Made by a program: the position numbers and the translations under genes. A stretch of 64,000 bases of DNA from NCBI GenBank assembly GCA_030407085.1, contig CM059587.1, positions 22,789,001 through 22,853,000 on the forward strand, written 5' to 3'. The DNA is from Trichopria drosophilae. Lineage: Eukaryota > Arthropoda > Insecta > Hymenoptera > Diapriidae. Positions 1 through 12,500 of this stretch are shown here, piece after piece. The notes under the pieces were generated by a model. The model had not been told where the DNA came from and did no database searches. It saw only the letters and a program-made list of their open reading frames with translations. Each line of letters opens with the position of its first letter. Positions within the stretch are counted from its first letter, which is position 1.

Positions 1-300
1 TTATGGCCGGGAGGATAAGCGGCATCTTTCCTTCCGCTTGCGGGAGAATAGAAATTTCTATTAAAAGTATATATTCAAAGTCGTAATAACTAATGACTGT
101 GGAACGTTAATTTTTAAAATTAGACAACATCAAATGTCCAAGACCATCACAAGACCAAGTGTTCATTTTTTAACATTCCTTGACTCGGATAATAGATTTA
201 GCCAATTTTTCTAATTTGAAAACTTCACAGAGTGTTAAATTCATGAATTATATATAATTTTCAAATTTTGTTCAATTCTCATGTTGCTTTTTCTTTGCAG
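1..300 (+). other. Presumed SCAF4/8 intron 5' of the RRM exon
   Basis: No gene is assigned here. The last 20 bases are a pyrimidine-rich tract ending TTTCTTTGCAG at 300, a strong splice acceptor for the RRM exon. The first 66 bases are GC-richer than the rest and one frame is open up to a possible GT donor at 67-68, but the encoded residues do not resemble the basic region that precedes the RRM in this family, so it is not called an exon. Confidence 0.6.
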
Positions 301-509
301 TATGTAGTACAACGCTCTGGGTTGGCCATTTGTCGAAGTTGGTCCACCAAGAAGAACTGTCTGATACTTTTGGTGAATTTGGAGACATTGTCAGCATTGA
401 TTTAATTTCTCCAAGAGGCTGTGCTTTTATATGTATGAATAGAAGGCAAGACGCGTATCGTGCTCTAATGAAACTGAAAAATCACAAAATGCAAGGAAAA
501 GCTATTACG
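301..509 (+). CDS. SCAF4/SCAF8: SCAF4/8 exon: RRM, first part
   Basis: The acceptor is AG at 299-300 and the donor GTAAGA at 510. The first two bases complete a codon begun in an exon outside the window. It encodes CSTTLWVGHLSKLVHQEEL through KNHKMQGKAIT, covering RRM beta1 to beta3 with both RNP motifs. The phase at the 3' end is 0. Confidence 0.94.
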
Positions 510-3500
510 GTAAGAAGCGGGAGTTGTTATTTTTATACAAGTCGTATTAACCCATTAACGCCTGAAATGGAATTTTTTATACTTCATTTTCAATTAAGTA
601 TTTCGTATAAAAATCGAAGTTGAAAACAATTGAAAGGTACATATCCTACTGTTTTCGAGGTCGCTCTTCAAGATTCCGAGGTCGAAATTGAGTTTCAGCC
701 ATCAGGAATTCCAATATGGCGCCGAATTTTTAAAAAAATTCAAAAAAATTGGGTATTATTTATTCCTATCAATCTTTTTCGAGCTATTAGAATATTGGGA
801 TTTTATTGAAACTCTGAACAAAGGTCAACAAAATACTTCAATTTTAATGAAAAATTTTACTTTTATACCGTACATCATTCTAACGACCTCAAAATGGCGT
901 CAACAATGAAAATTTCTTTGAAAAATTTCTGAACGTTCTAACTCAAAAACTACATGCTGTTATAAAAAAATGCTAAGAATGAAAATTTCTTAGAATTAAT
1001 CGAGAAATATAGTAGAATTTTTGCAGATTTTTGTGCTGACATTTTGAGAAATTATTTAAAAAATTTTTTTCAAAATCATAATTTATTTATGACAAATTCT
1101 GAAAAAAAATTTGGTGTATTCACTTATGAATTCTACGAGTTTTTTGTTCTTTGCAATTTTTTCCAAAAGTTGATAATTTTTTTGGGGAAAAAATCCTAAA
1201 CTATAATATTTGAAATTCATTTCCTCGAAAACTATCAACTTTTCGAAAAAATTGCAAAGAACAAATAACTCTTAGAATTCATCAGAGAATACACTACATT
1301 TTTTTCAGAATTTTTTGTAAATAAAATACAATTTTGAAAAAATGTTGAAAAAAAATGTCTCAAAATGTCATCAAAAAATTTTGAAAAAATTCCACTATAT
1401 CGCTTGATGAATTTTCAGAACTTTTCATTCTAGACATTTTTTTTTAAAAAGTTGGTAGTTTTTGAGTTAGAGCATCCAGAAATTTCTCAAAGAAATTTTC
1501 AATGTTGATGCCATTTTGAGTTCGTTGGAAAGATGTTGGGTATAAAAGTAACATTTTTTCTTAAAATTCAACTATTTTATGCACCATTATGCAAGGTGCA
1601 TGTTATTATGAATATGCAATAAAATTCCAATATTCTAATAGCTCGAAAAAAAATTAATAAGAATAAAAAATGCCCAATTTTTAAAAAATTTTTTTCATAT
1701 TCGGCTCCATATTGGAATTTGTGATGGATGAAACTCAATTTTGACCTCGGAATCTTGAAGAGCGACCTCGAAAACAATAGGATATGTACCTTTCAATAGT
1801 TTTCAACTTCGATTTTGATACGAAATACTTGATTGAAAATGAAGTATAAAAATTCTCATTTCAGGCGTTAATGGGTTAAACATTAGTAAATGATTAATTT
1901 ATTAAATAATTTAATTTGTATTTACAGTTGGCTTGGGCTCCGGGTAAAGGAGTGAAAGGAAAAGATTGGAAAGATTACTGGGAAGTAGAACTCGGTGTGA
2001 GTTATATTCCATGGATGAAATTAAATAATATTTCCGAAAGAGACCTTGAGCTACTCGAAGAAGGTGGCATGGTAGATGACGAAACCCTACCTCCTAGATT
2101 TAGAGGTAATTTCCACAATCTTTTGTTTAATACTTGAGAAATTAAGAATGTTTTAAGATAATAATTTCTTAATATTCTTTTTCGAACCAGGTAAACTAAA
2201 GCTTTCGTCTTCATCATCAGGTATGATGAACTCTATGCCTCCGACCCAAATGCCACCGGTACAAATGCCACAGACGCAAATGCCTCCAACGCAAATGCCT
2301 CCGTCTCAAATGCAACCTTCGCAATTGCCCCCAGCACCGATGCCACCGAGCATCGGTACTCCAATACCGGTAGTGACGGATGGCGTCATCAACGTTTCGC
2401 AAGCACCAAATACCTCGCAGCCTCCGCCAATGATCGACACGAGCCAACCACCGCCAATCAGGCCTCCAAATACAGTACCGCCGTTGCTACCACCACCAAC
2501 TGCTCCGATGCAAATGATGCCACCTGGATTTCCCCCTCCTTTGTCTGGTGTTCCTCGTAAGTTACTGGGTACTATTTGGATCTGCTTAATAATTTTATTT
2601 TTCACTTGTAGTCAAAATTTTCGTCAAGTTTTTCTTACGAAATTAAATAAATTGTGCAATGTGCAGGTATGCTGGGACCGATGGGACTTTCGATGCCTCC
2701 TCACGGTTTGATGCCTAACGTACCAATCGGTGTTCCTCCACCGAACATGCAAGGATTGCTAGGTCCACCCGGCATGATGCAGTCAATGATGAATCCATCT
2801 GTGAATTCGCCCTACGGAACTGGTGTTAATTTACTCGGTCAGATTCCACTGCCTGGTCCCACGGGGCCGTCGGACAAACCAAATTCAGCTGGTATGTTTT
2901 TATTTTTTCATGTTAAACTTCAATCTTAACAATTTCTGATACCTTAAACCTTTTATTCCTCTGAATACAATGTCCTTTATTTTTTATTGTAGTTGTTCGT
3001 ACAACTATATTTGCAACAAAACTATTGAAAGTGTTAAAACAATCATATTTCGCCGCACGTATTTGAATATAGTAATAATTTAATACACGGAAAGAAATTT
3101 GAAGTAAATGCCACTGCTCAGGGAAGTAACAGCTACCGCACGATTTCTGACGAATTTCAAATGGCTGTTAAAATTCGAAATCGTTAAAAAGAAAATTTGT
3201 ATGAACAGATACAATTTTATTACACCGTTTTGAATAGTTATTCATAATTTTCCGACTATGTAGTTATTAATAATTCATTTTAATGATATATAAACGTTGT
3301 AGAAACGGAAAAACTTGGTACTTTTTTCATTCTAAAGCTTCCGTATCGAAAACAATGCAAGATACGCTAAAAATGCACTTAAAACTTTTTTGTTGAGCAC
3401 AAAATTTCCTACAAAAAAGTCAGCGAGGGCCCTAGACTAAAGTTAATAGCTTAACCACGAGCAACGATGGAATATGCCTCATATTTTACAAAAATTCCAA

Positions 3501-6500
3501 AATATTCATAATTAACTTGTAAGACAACATTCCAGCGTTATTTATGGATAATCTATTAACTTTAGACTAGGGCCCTCGCTGACTTTTTTTTAGGAAATTT
3601 TGTGCCCTATAAAAAAGGTTCAGTGCATTTTTAGTGTATCTTGCACGGCTTTCGGTACGGAAGCTTTAGAATGAAAAAGTACCAAGTTTTTCCGTTTCAA
3701 CAACGTTTATAGATCATTATAAATAATTATTAATAACTATATCGTCTAGAAATTATGAATAACTATTCTCACAGATGCACTAAAACTGGATCTGTTTATA
3801 AAAATTTTCTTTTTAACGAATTCGAATTGTAATCGTCATTTCAAATTCGTCAGAATCTGTGCGGTAACTACTACTTCCCAAATTGCTGTCGCATTAACTT
3901 CAAATTTCTTTGCGTGTAGTTTGGCTACAAAGTGTTTGAAATGTATTATAAAAATGATCTATGATCATCAGTTTTGACATCTGATTATTACAATCCACAG
4001 TTGAATATGAAAATTTGAAATGGATGATATGTCAATTCAAAATATGTTCTATTATTTCTATTTTTCTATTTGTCGTGGTCCGGTGACAGTTGAAAACCCA
4101 AATCGATATTGCCAGGAAGGATATCTCGAAACCGTCAGATGCTTTTATTGGAATAACTGGACGCTTGCGGATGACGTTAAAATCATCAAAAATTTTGAAC
4201 ATTCAGTAAAAACATAAAACTTCAAATGATCAATGTTGGCAATAATGATGCAATGCAATTAACAAGCTGACCACCGTAAACAGTAAAAAATAATGCTAGT
4301 ACAACTTAAACAATAATAATTCCTCTTTTCATCGTTCAAAAATAACCATAAAGGTTTGGGTAATTTTTGTTGATCTAAAGTTAGGAGAAGTAATGAAAAA
4401 TTCTTAATGAAACATATTATCTTCATTTATGTGTAGGGTAATTCAATACTTATATTATTATTCAATACTTATAATATTGCATCTTCAATGCCAACATTGA
4501 TAATAGTAAAGTTTTATGTTGTTTCCGAATGTTCGAAATTTCCGATGATTTTAACGTTATCCGCAAGCGTCCAGTTATTCGAATAAAAATATCTGACTGT
4601 TTCGAAACATCCTTCCCGGCAATATCGATTTGGGTTTTCAACTGTCACCAGACCACGTTTTCGACATTCAAATCAATGCCCCTAAAATAAATAAACTTTA
4701 AAATTCAATTTACAAAGGAACCATACCTTGCTGAAAATTAATTTTTGCGCCATCGGCTTCAGAAAAAAAAATCTTCCTCATGGTATATCTCTCATGCGCT
4801 ATTGCAACAACACCCTGTATATTATCACGGTGCGCTTGAAGCATGCAAAGGTTCCATGAAAATGTCGAAAAAAACAGCCTTCAGGTCTTGGTTCATGTAT
4901 ATTCCACGTTTCAAAATCCGTTAATACCAAAATCAAAACCGATTCTGATCTCGAGTTATCGCAAAATTAAATTTTTACAATAATAACATCTGGTTTTAGG
5001 TTACCCTCTTTAATTTTTCGGTGCGTTATATAATTTTATATATTTTAATAAACTGGACATGAAGTTGGTAGTTATACTTGACGGTCTATTATGATTGATT
5101 TAAAAACGTAGAAAAAAAATACAAACAAAAAATGCTGTTAAAGGTATTTCTGAAAATGTGAAAAAGAAGTTCGAATAAAAATATATTTAATTCAGTATTG
5201 CAGAAGTTCTTGTAATGTTTTAAAAACAACAGATAATATGAAAACAAATGAAAGAAATAACCCAAATACACAATGTATTTTTTATCGTGAATAAGAAATA
5301 GATCGCATATACCACTTTCAGCTTTCCAAAGGACTAACAACGAGGATGTGGTGGTAAACTGGCTTAATTTTTTTTTGTGTTTTTTTGAATTTGTATAGAA
5401 ATTTTTATAGTTCTTATTTTAACTCATTAACGCCCAAATGCACGGACAATTTACATCAACTTCAACGCTTATTTCCAATACAAAATAAATTTCGAAAAAA
5501 ATCCCAACTTACCAGATTCTACCATTTCCGGGGTCGCTCTTTCGAGCGGTGAAGAGAAAATTTTATTTTTATTTATTTAAAGAAATAAATGGCCTATAAG
5601 ACCTTTGTACAAAAATATACTGACATAATCAGCGCAATATGAATAACAAAGAAAAGAACATAAAATTTGGTACATAGAATAATTGAAAAACCGTATGTTA
5701 AAACAAAATAAGAAAACTTAATAATAAGTGTATAATAATCATCGCACTTTAAATCGAAATGATAGAAAACTAGTAGTGTTTTTTACATCACCGGGAACAC
5801 TGTTCCATTCACGCCTGAGTCTAGCTACACTAGAGTGAAATCCATAACGAGATTTACTATTATTTTCACAAATATCCCGATAACGACGCAATGAATACGG
5901 TTGAGAACGAGTAGAGAACAACGAAGATATTTGCTCAGATTTAATCATACCCGTAGTAATTTTATGGACAAATAGTAAATCAATAATATGATGTATTGAA
6001 TAAATTGATGGTATTGAAAATTTGGAAGCAACAGTAGAATAATCATGGTTCACATAACTCATAGGAGTACCTGACCTATACGACAAATATCTTAAGAACC
6101 TGTTTTGAACCTTTTCGAGCTGATCAATATCTTTAGAAATAAAAGGGCGCCAAATAACCGATCCATAAGTTAAAATTGATAAAACAATTGATTTATATAG
6201 ATTTATGATTGCAGGAATAGAAGAGAAATCAGAAGTAGAACGTTTTATAAAACCTAAGATCGAGTAACATTTATTGATTATTGTACGAATATGTTCAGAA
6301 AACTTGAAACTTTGATCAAAAATCACTCCCAAATCATTAATACATAAGACAGCTCGAATGGGTTCATCATCCAGTAAATAAGTAAAATGGAAAAAAATTG
6401 GTATAAATGTAGAAAATGGTAAAAAATTCAAAATTTATCTATGATTTTAGCATACATAATTAAAAAATAAGTTTTTTTTTTCAGGGCGCATTTCTTACAA

Positions 6501-9500
6501 ATATCGAGTTTTCGATACAATATCGTGCTTTGAAAGAGCTAAATTATATTGGAAGAGTGCACTCGATAGTTGTACTTAAAAACTACACTGCATATACCAT
6601 GGTATATATTTAACAATTTTTTTCTTTGAAACCATACACTTCAGCGAAACATTTCTAAGGACAATTTTCTTTTAGAGCGAGTCAAAGAATACCCTCGAAT
6701 TTTTTCGAAATGTATTGTTGCAATTTTTAATTTTTCGAACATTCGAAAAACCTAAATTTTGCATTCTTCAACCAATTCTAAGATATTTTTGTTGTGTGCA
6801 AATTTTCTCTAAATAGTATACTTTTCAAGAAAAAAAATTACTAAACTTTTCTAGATATCTGGACCAATCATTTATTTTCTTGGTAACTATAGTCTTTAGA
6901 GAAAATTTGCACCGAACAAAAATTTCTCAGAATTGGTTGAAGAATGCCCTAACATTTTTTTAGATTTTTCAACTGACATTTTACAAAATTTAGATTTTTC
7001 AAATTTTCGAAAAATTTAAAATCGTAACAATACATTTCGAAAAAATTCGAGGGTATTCTTTGACTCACTCTAAAAGAAAATTGTCCTTAGAAATGTTTCG
7101 CTGAAGTGTATGGTTTCAAAGAAAAAAATTGTTACATTTTAAATAGAAATTCGTTGCTGCCGTGGCCATTTTGGATTTAACATCGCAAAATTTAAAATAT
7201 ATACCATGGTATATGCAGTGTAGTTTTTAAGTACAACTATCGAGTGCGCTCTTCCAATATAATTTAGCTCTTTCAAAGCACGACATTGTATCGAAAACTC
7301 GATATTTGTAAGAAATGCGCCCTGAAAAAAAAAACTTATTTTTTAATTATATATGCTACAATCATAGATAAATTTTGAATTTTTTACCATTTTCTCTTCA
7401 CCACTCGAAAGAGCGACCCCGAAAATGGTAGAATCTGGTAAGTTTGATTTTTTTCGAAATTTATTTCGTACTGGAAATAAGCGTTGATGTTGGTGTAAAT
7501 TTTCTGTGCATTTGGCCGTTAACGGGTTAATGTTTTTACTATGCTAATGTTTTGTTATTTCAATGTTGTTATTATCTGAATTAGAACAAAAACTATTACG
7601 TCATATTAAGAATTAAATATGTTCGGAAGAAAACTCTATAACTGCCTTGTTTAACCTAAGTGGATACGATGAATCGTTCATTATATTTATTTTGTACCGA
7701 TTCCAATATTTTAAAAATTCGGTATGAACACTTTCGCCGGCTTCTTCAGACCAAACGCCCCGCCCATTGTTTGGCAAGATCTGTAAACATTGTTTCAAAT
7801 GCTTTAAAATAACATTGTATTTTTAATGATTTTGAAATTTCAAGAGCACAACGTTTTGTGTAATTCACGAATATATTTATCTAAATCGGGTCCGACTTCA
7901 GCGGCAGATAAATAACATTTTACAATTTTATCCATTGTTTTTAATGTAGATACAAATGGCACAACTTTCCCGTAATCAACACCATTGTATATATCCTCAT
8001 ATACAAGTTTTTCGGCTTCTTTTAATAGTTTTCGCCATTCATTGCCTTCGAAAATGTCTCCTTGATAATGTTTTGGAACTATTTTAAGTTTAATTGGCCA
8101 TAGAAGCGCCGTTTCTCATCCAATTTTATGTGCAGTTTATCAAAATATATAAAAATGTATAAACAGACATGAAAAATACATCAAAATTAAAGGGACTAAC
8201 TGAAACGCAATTTTCCTAGACATTATTATTGGAAAATTTTACACGAATGAAGTCCTGAAGGCCATTTTTGGCAAAAAATTAAAACAAATTTAGAACCATG
8301 CAATGCAAGAATGTCAACGGTGCAAAACAAACAAAAACCGCAGTTATTTAAGAAAATACTAGCGTACAGATTTATTTGAAATTTGTTGACCCTTTTTATA
8401 TTAGCAATATAATTAAACGTAATCAACTACTGTATTCACAGGTATGCCTCCGATGGGTGTACCACCTCCAACTTCAGAACCAAATATGCCGACCATGCCA
8501 AATATGCCGGCCATGCCAAAAATGCCGAACATGTCAAACATGCCGAACATGTCAATGATGCGTCAACAATTCGGCGTGGGTCCACCACCGATGCCGATAC
8601 CTATGCAACAGCAGCGGCCGCCTCATCCACAACAGCCTCGACCTCCGCATCCGCAGCAACCGCCGCCACATCCACCTCCACCGCATCAACCGCATCAACC
8701 GCATCCACACCAACCGCCCCATCAACCGCCGCATCAACCACATCAGCCGCCACTTATGCAGACGCCTATGCAACCGCCACACCAGCCTCCGCCGCTTCAG
8801 CAACAACCACCACCTCATCCGCCACAGCAACCCCAAATGCCGCATCCTCCTCATCCTCCTCATTCGCAGCCACCGCCTCAACAACAGCAACAAAACCATC
8901 CCGAGGACATGGACATGGATTTGGACGAGTCAATGCCAGCGACACCTACGCCTACGAAAGACACCAAGTCTGTGAGCTTAAGTGATCAGCTGATCGCCGC
9001 TATGAAAAGCAATGAGAGGCAAGACGTCGACATTCGCGATTTCCGCGAAAGAGACCGCGATCGCGAGAATCGCGACAGACGTGACCGCGACAGGAATGAC
9101 AGTCGGTCGGACATGGATTCGCGTGGTGATCGTGGACGAGACAGGGGTCGCGGCGGCCGGGAACGAGGTCGCGACGACCGGCGGCGAGATAGCCGAGACA
9201 ACCGAGATCGAGACAATAGGGATAATCGAGATAATCGGGACAATCGAGACAATCGAGACAATCGGGATAATCGTGACAATCGCGAAAATCGTGATAGAGA
9301 ACGTGATCGGGATCGTGATCGCGATGATCGGCGCGATCGGGACCGGGACGCTCGTGAAACAAGGCATCAAGAGGGTCAAGATGATCCGATGAAGAAGGAT
9401 ATACCTAAACAGAGTCTTGCTGATCGTTTGCGCCAGTTAGCGGATGGTACCTTACAGGTAGATGAGCGAATGGACAAATCCCGAGGAAACGACAGAGGTG

Positions 9501-12500
9501 ACAGAATGGATCATGGACGTATAGAGAGGAATGATCGCAACTTTGATCAAGGTGCGCCTCCACCACTGAGACGACCAGACGGTCCACCATCGCTAATGGA
9601 CCTGCCTAAATTTGCGCCTCCCCAAGATCGTCCGGACTTCCAGAAACGAGACTTTAGAGGCGGACCCCTAGATGCACAACGAGACTTCCCGAGAGGTGGT
9701 GACCGAGACAATAGGCCACCTTTCGGACCGCCACGAGGACCTGGAGGACCGCGGATGGAAGATTTCGGAGACCAAGGAAGACATCTCGGGAGGTTCCCGA
9801 GAGATGATTTTGACGAAAGAATGGGTGGAGGTCCCAATGGACCTAGAGGCGGGGACGACTTTGATTTGGGTCCTAGAATGGGCCCTATGGGTCAAAGGGA
9901 CGACAGAAAAGAACCCCGCGGAAGGCATCCCCAAGGAGATGATTGCTTTGATTTCGATTTGAGACCTCCACGGGGAATGCCCGATCGTCCTGATCATCCT
10001 GATTACGACATGCGGCCTAGAAGAGACTTCTTCATGGATGGACCTGGTGGTCACGGACCAGGAGGTCCAGGAGGGCATGGACCCGGTGCTCCCGGAGGAC
10101 ACGGGCCTGGCGGACCTGGAGGTCCCGGTGGTCACGCGCAAGGAGGACCTGGAGGACCGGGTGGTTCCAGTGGACACGGACCTGGAGGACCAGGTGGTCA
10201 TGGACCCGGAGGACCAGGCGGACATGGGCCTGGGGGTCCTGGGGGACCTGGAGGACCAGGAGGTCGAGGAGGTCATGGTGGACCAGGAGGACCTGGTGGA
10301 CCTGATAATCACGGTCACTTTGGAGGTCCAGGAGGATCTGGAGGATCAGGAGGACCCGGTGGCCCTGGCCCAGGAAATTTTGGCCCGCCGATGATGGGAC
10401 CTAGAGGACCAAGACCTTTGGGACCTGATGGATTTGGACCTAGAGGCCCTCCACGTGGTGGACCGCATGGTAAGGGAATTTCTTTATATTGAACAATCTA
10501 ATAATGGTGACAAAAAAAATCAGAAATTATCTTTATTAATTGTAATTTTTTTATTAGTTCACTTTCGGCTGCTATTCTCATTAATTTCGTAAAATGTTAT
10601 TAAGTATATTTTATTTAATATAATTTATATAATTGTATAACATTTTTCAAATTTGATAGAATATAATGGATAAGATATAATTAATTAGAATATAAGCATG
10701 TATTTTATATTTCAACCTCTTATTTTACGGACAGTTCAGATTAACTTTGTAAGCAAAAAATCTCTTGTTCTGAGAGTATTAAAAGTATATTGTAAAGGGT
10801 AAATAATGGCTGCTATTTATTAATTGACAGTGACCTGAAGATATTGAATTTTTATTTTAAATGAGTCATACTTTATCAATATCAGAAATTTATAATGTTA
10901 TTTATAAATGCATTTATAAAAATGAATCTGAACTTAGCAAATTATTCCAAGCAAAATATTGGAAAAAGTAATGATTGTCAGTGACATGTGTGAAAATAGG
11001 GGGTAGACAATCATCTGTATTACTTCGCTGGGAATTATTCGCTAACTTCAGCTCCATTTTAGAAAATAATTAGTAGAAAATAACTCTCCCATTGTGCAAT
11101 TTATTAAGTATATTTTTGAACTGTCAAGATCTTAAAATGAATGTGAAACTTTTAATTTTTACTGAACTTTATGTAGAAATCTCACTAGTTACCTTAAACT
11201 TAATTTAAATTTATATGAAAAACTATTGTAATTATGTCTATATATCATGTATATAGTTTTATATGTATGTAATGACAATTTATTTGGAATAAGCTATTTC
11301 TCTGCACGGTTTAACCTTTAAGGACGGGACGGATACTTTTTGAACACCAACTTCAGCGTTATATTGAAGAATGTTATGGCCAAGAAAAAAATGCCTGACG
11401 TAAAAAATTCTGTAAATAGAATTGGCCCAAAACTCTTTCCAAAAAATTGCGAAATTTTTTAATATTTTTTTCATAAATCGTCAATTTACATCCGGAAACT
11501 GCAACGCAGAGGACTCGGAAGTGCAAAATATCGTTTTGAAAACGTTTCAGCTTCATGATAGTCCCTGGGATTTTTCAAATTTTCAAAATGGCGATTTAAA
11601 AATGACTCCCGAAGTGCAAAATTTATATATTATTTCAGTTTTAGCCAATCGTTCGAAGTTTCGAAATCGGCAATTGCTCAATAACTGAAAATTTTTTTTT
11701 TAAATCGCCGATTACAAATATGAGGTCAGGTTTTCAATTTATCTTTTTGTTTATATTTTTCGTCTTTTCTCCATATTTTCCAAACGCATTTGGTGTTTAA
11801 AAACGAATCATCACTTAAACCTAGCCATTATATCTAGTATGTAAACAAAAATTACCGGAATAAAGGCGATACACCATTAATTTGTTTAGAATAGAGAATA
11901 GAAATAATTCTTTAATCATTCGTAATATGACTCACGCAATGTGATAATTTATGCATCTTTATCTTTGCATTCTTACCACAGTAAGTAGCGTAACAAATTT
12001 TTTCTGTCCAAATATGCTCTCCATAATATTATTCTACATTTAGTATTTGCATCATGAAATCAAATCAGGAATTTTTGGAGAACAGCGACCCCAAAAACCA
12101 TTTAATGATTATTTTTAAGAAAATCCGTTAATGTTTTAAAAATGTCATCCGCCATATTGGATCCACCATTTTGAATTTTGAAAACCTGACCTCATATTTG
12201 TAATCAGCGACTCCAAATTTCTAAACTTCAATCGATTGGCTAAAAATGAAATAATATATGTATAAATGTTGCACTTCGGGCGCCATTTTTCAATCGCCAT
12301 TTTGAAATTTTGTAAAATAGCAGGTACCATCTTGCAGCTGAAACGTTTTGAAGGCGATATTGTGCACTTCCGAGTCCTCTGCGTGGCAGTTTACGGGCGT
12401 AAATTGCCGATATATGAAAAAAATATTTAAAAATTTCGCGATTTTTTTGGAGAAAAACAACTGTATCTTTTTTGGAAAGTGTTTTGGGCCAGTTATGTTG

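Larger units (their letters stand above)
2892..8441 (+). other. SCAF4/8 large intron (5.5 kb), repeat-filled
   Basis: It contains, in order, an inverted-repeat element (3084-3918), a second inverted repeat (4074-4657), a TTAA foldback element carrying a LINE insertion (5419-7530) and a broken transposon gene on the - strand (7613-8100). The stretches 4658-5418 and 8106-8441 are AT-rich and show nothing recognisable. The acceptor is TATTCACAG at 8433-8441. Confidence 0.85.

Noticed and set aside
1..66. Possible upstream SCAF4/8 exon ending at 66
   Set aside because: The open frame does not encode the expected basic region and the donor is weak; the evidence is insufficient.
4020..4217. 65-codon frame in an inverted repeat arm
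   Set aside because: The mirrored arm does not keep the frame, and the protein is not recognised.
8552..9379. Long open frames on the - strand and other + frames within the SCAF4/8 giant exon
   Set aside because: They are shadows of GC-rich repetitive codons (CCx, CGA-GAC); only the + frame of 8444-10492 is phase-compatible with the RRM exons.
10042..10400. Possible collagen gene (Gly-Pro repeats)
   Set aside because: No strict Gly-X-Y triplets, no signal peptide, and it is in frame inside SCAF4/8.
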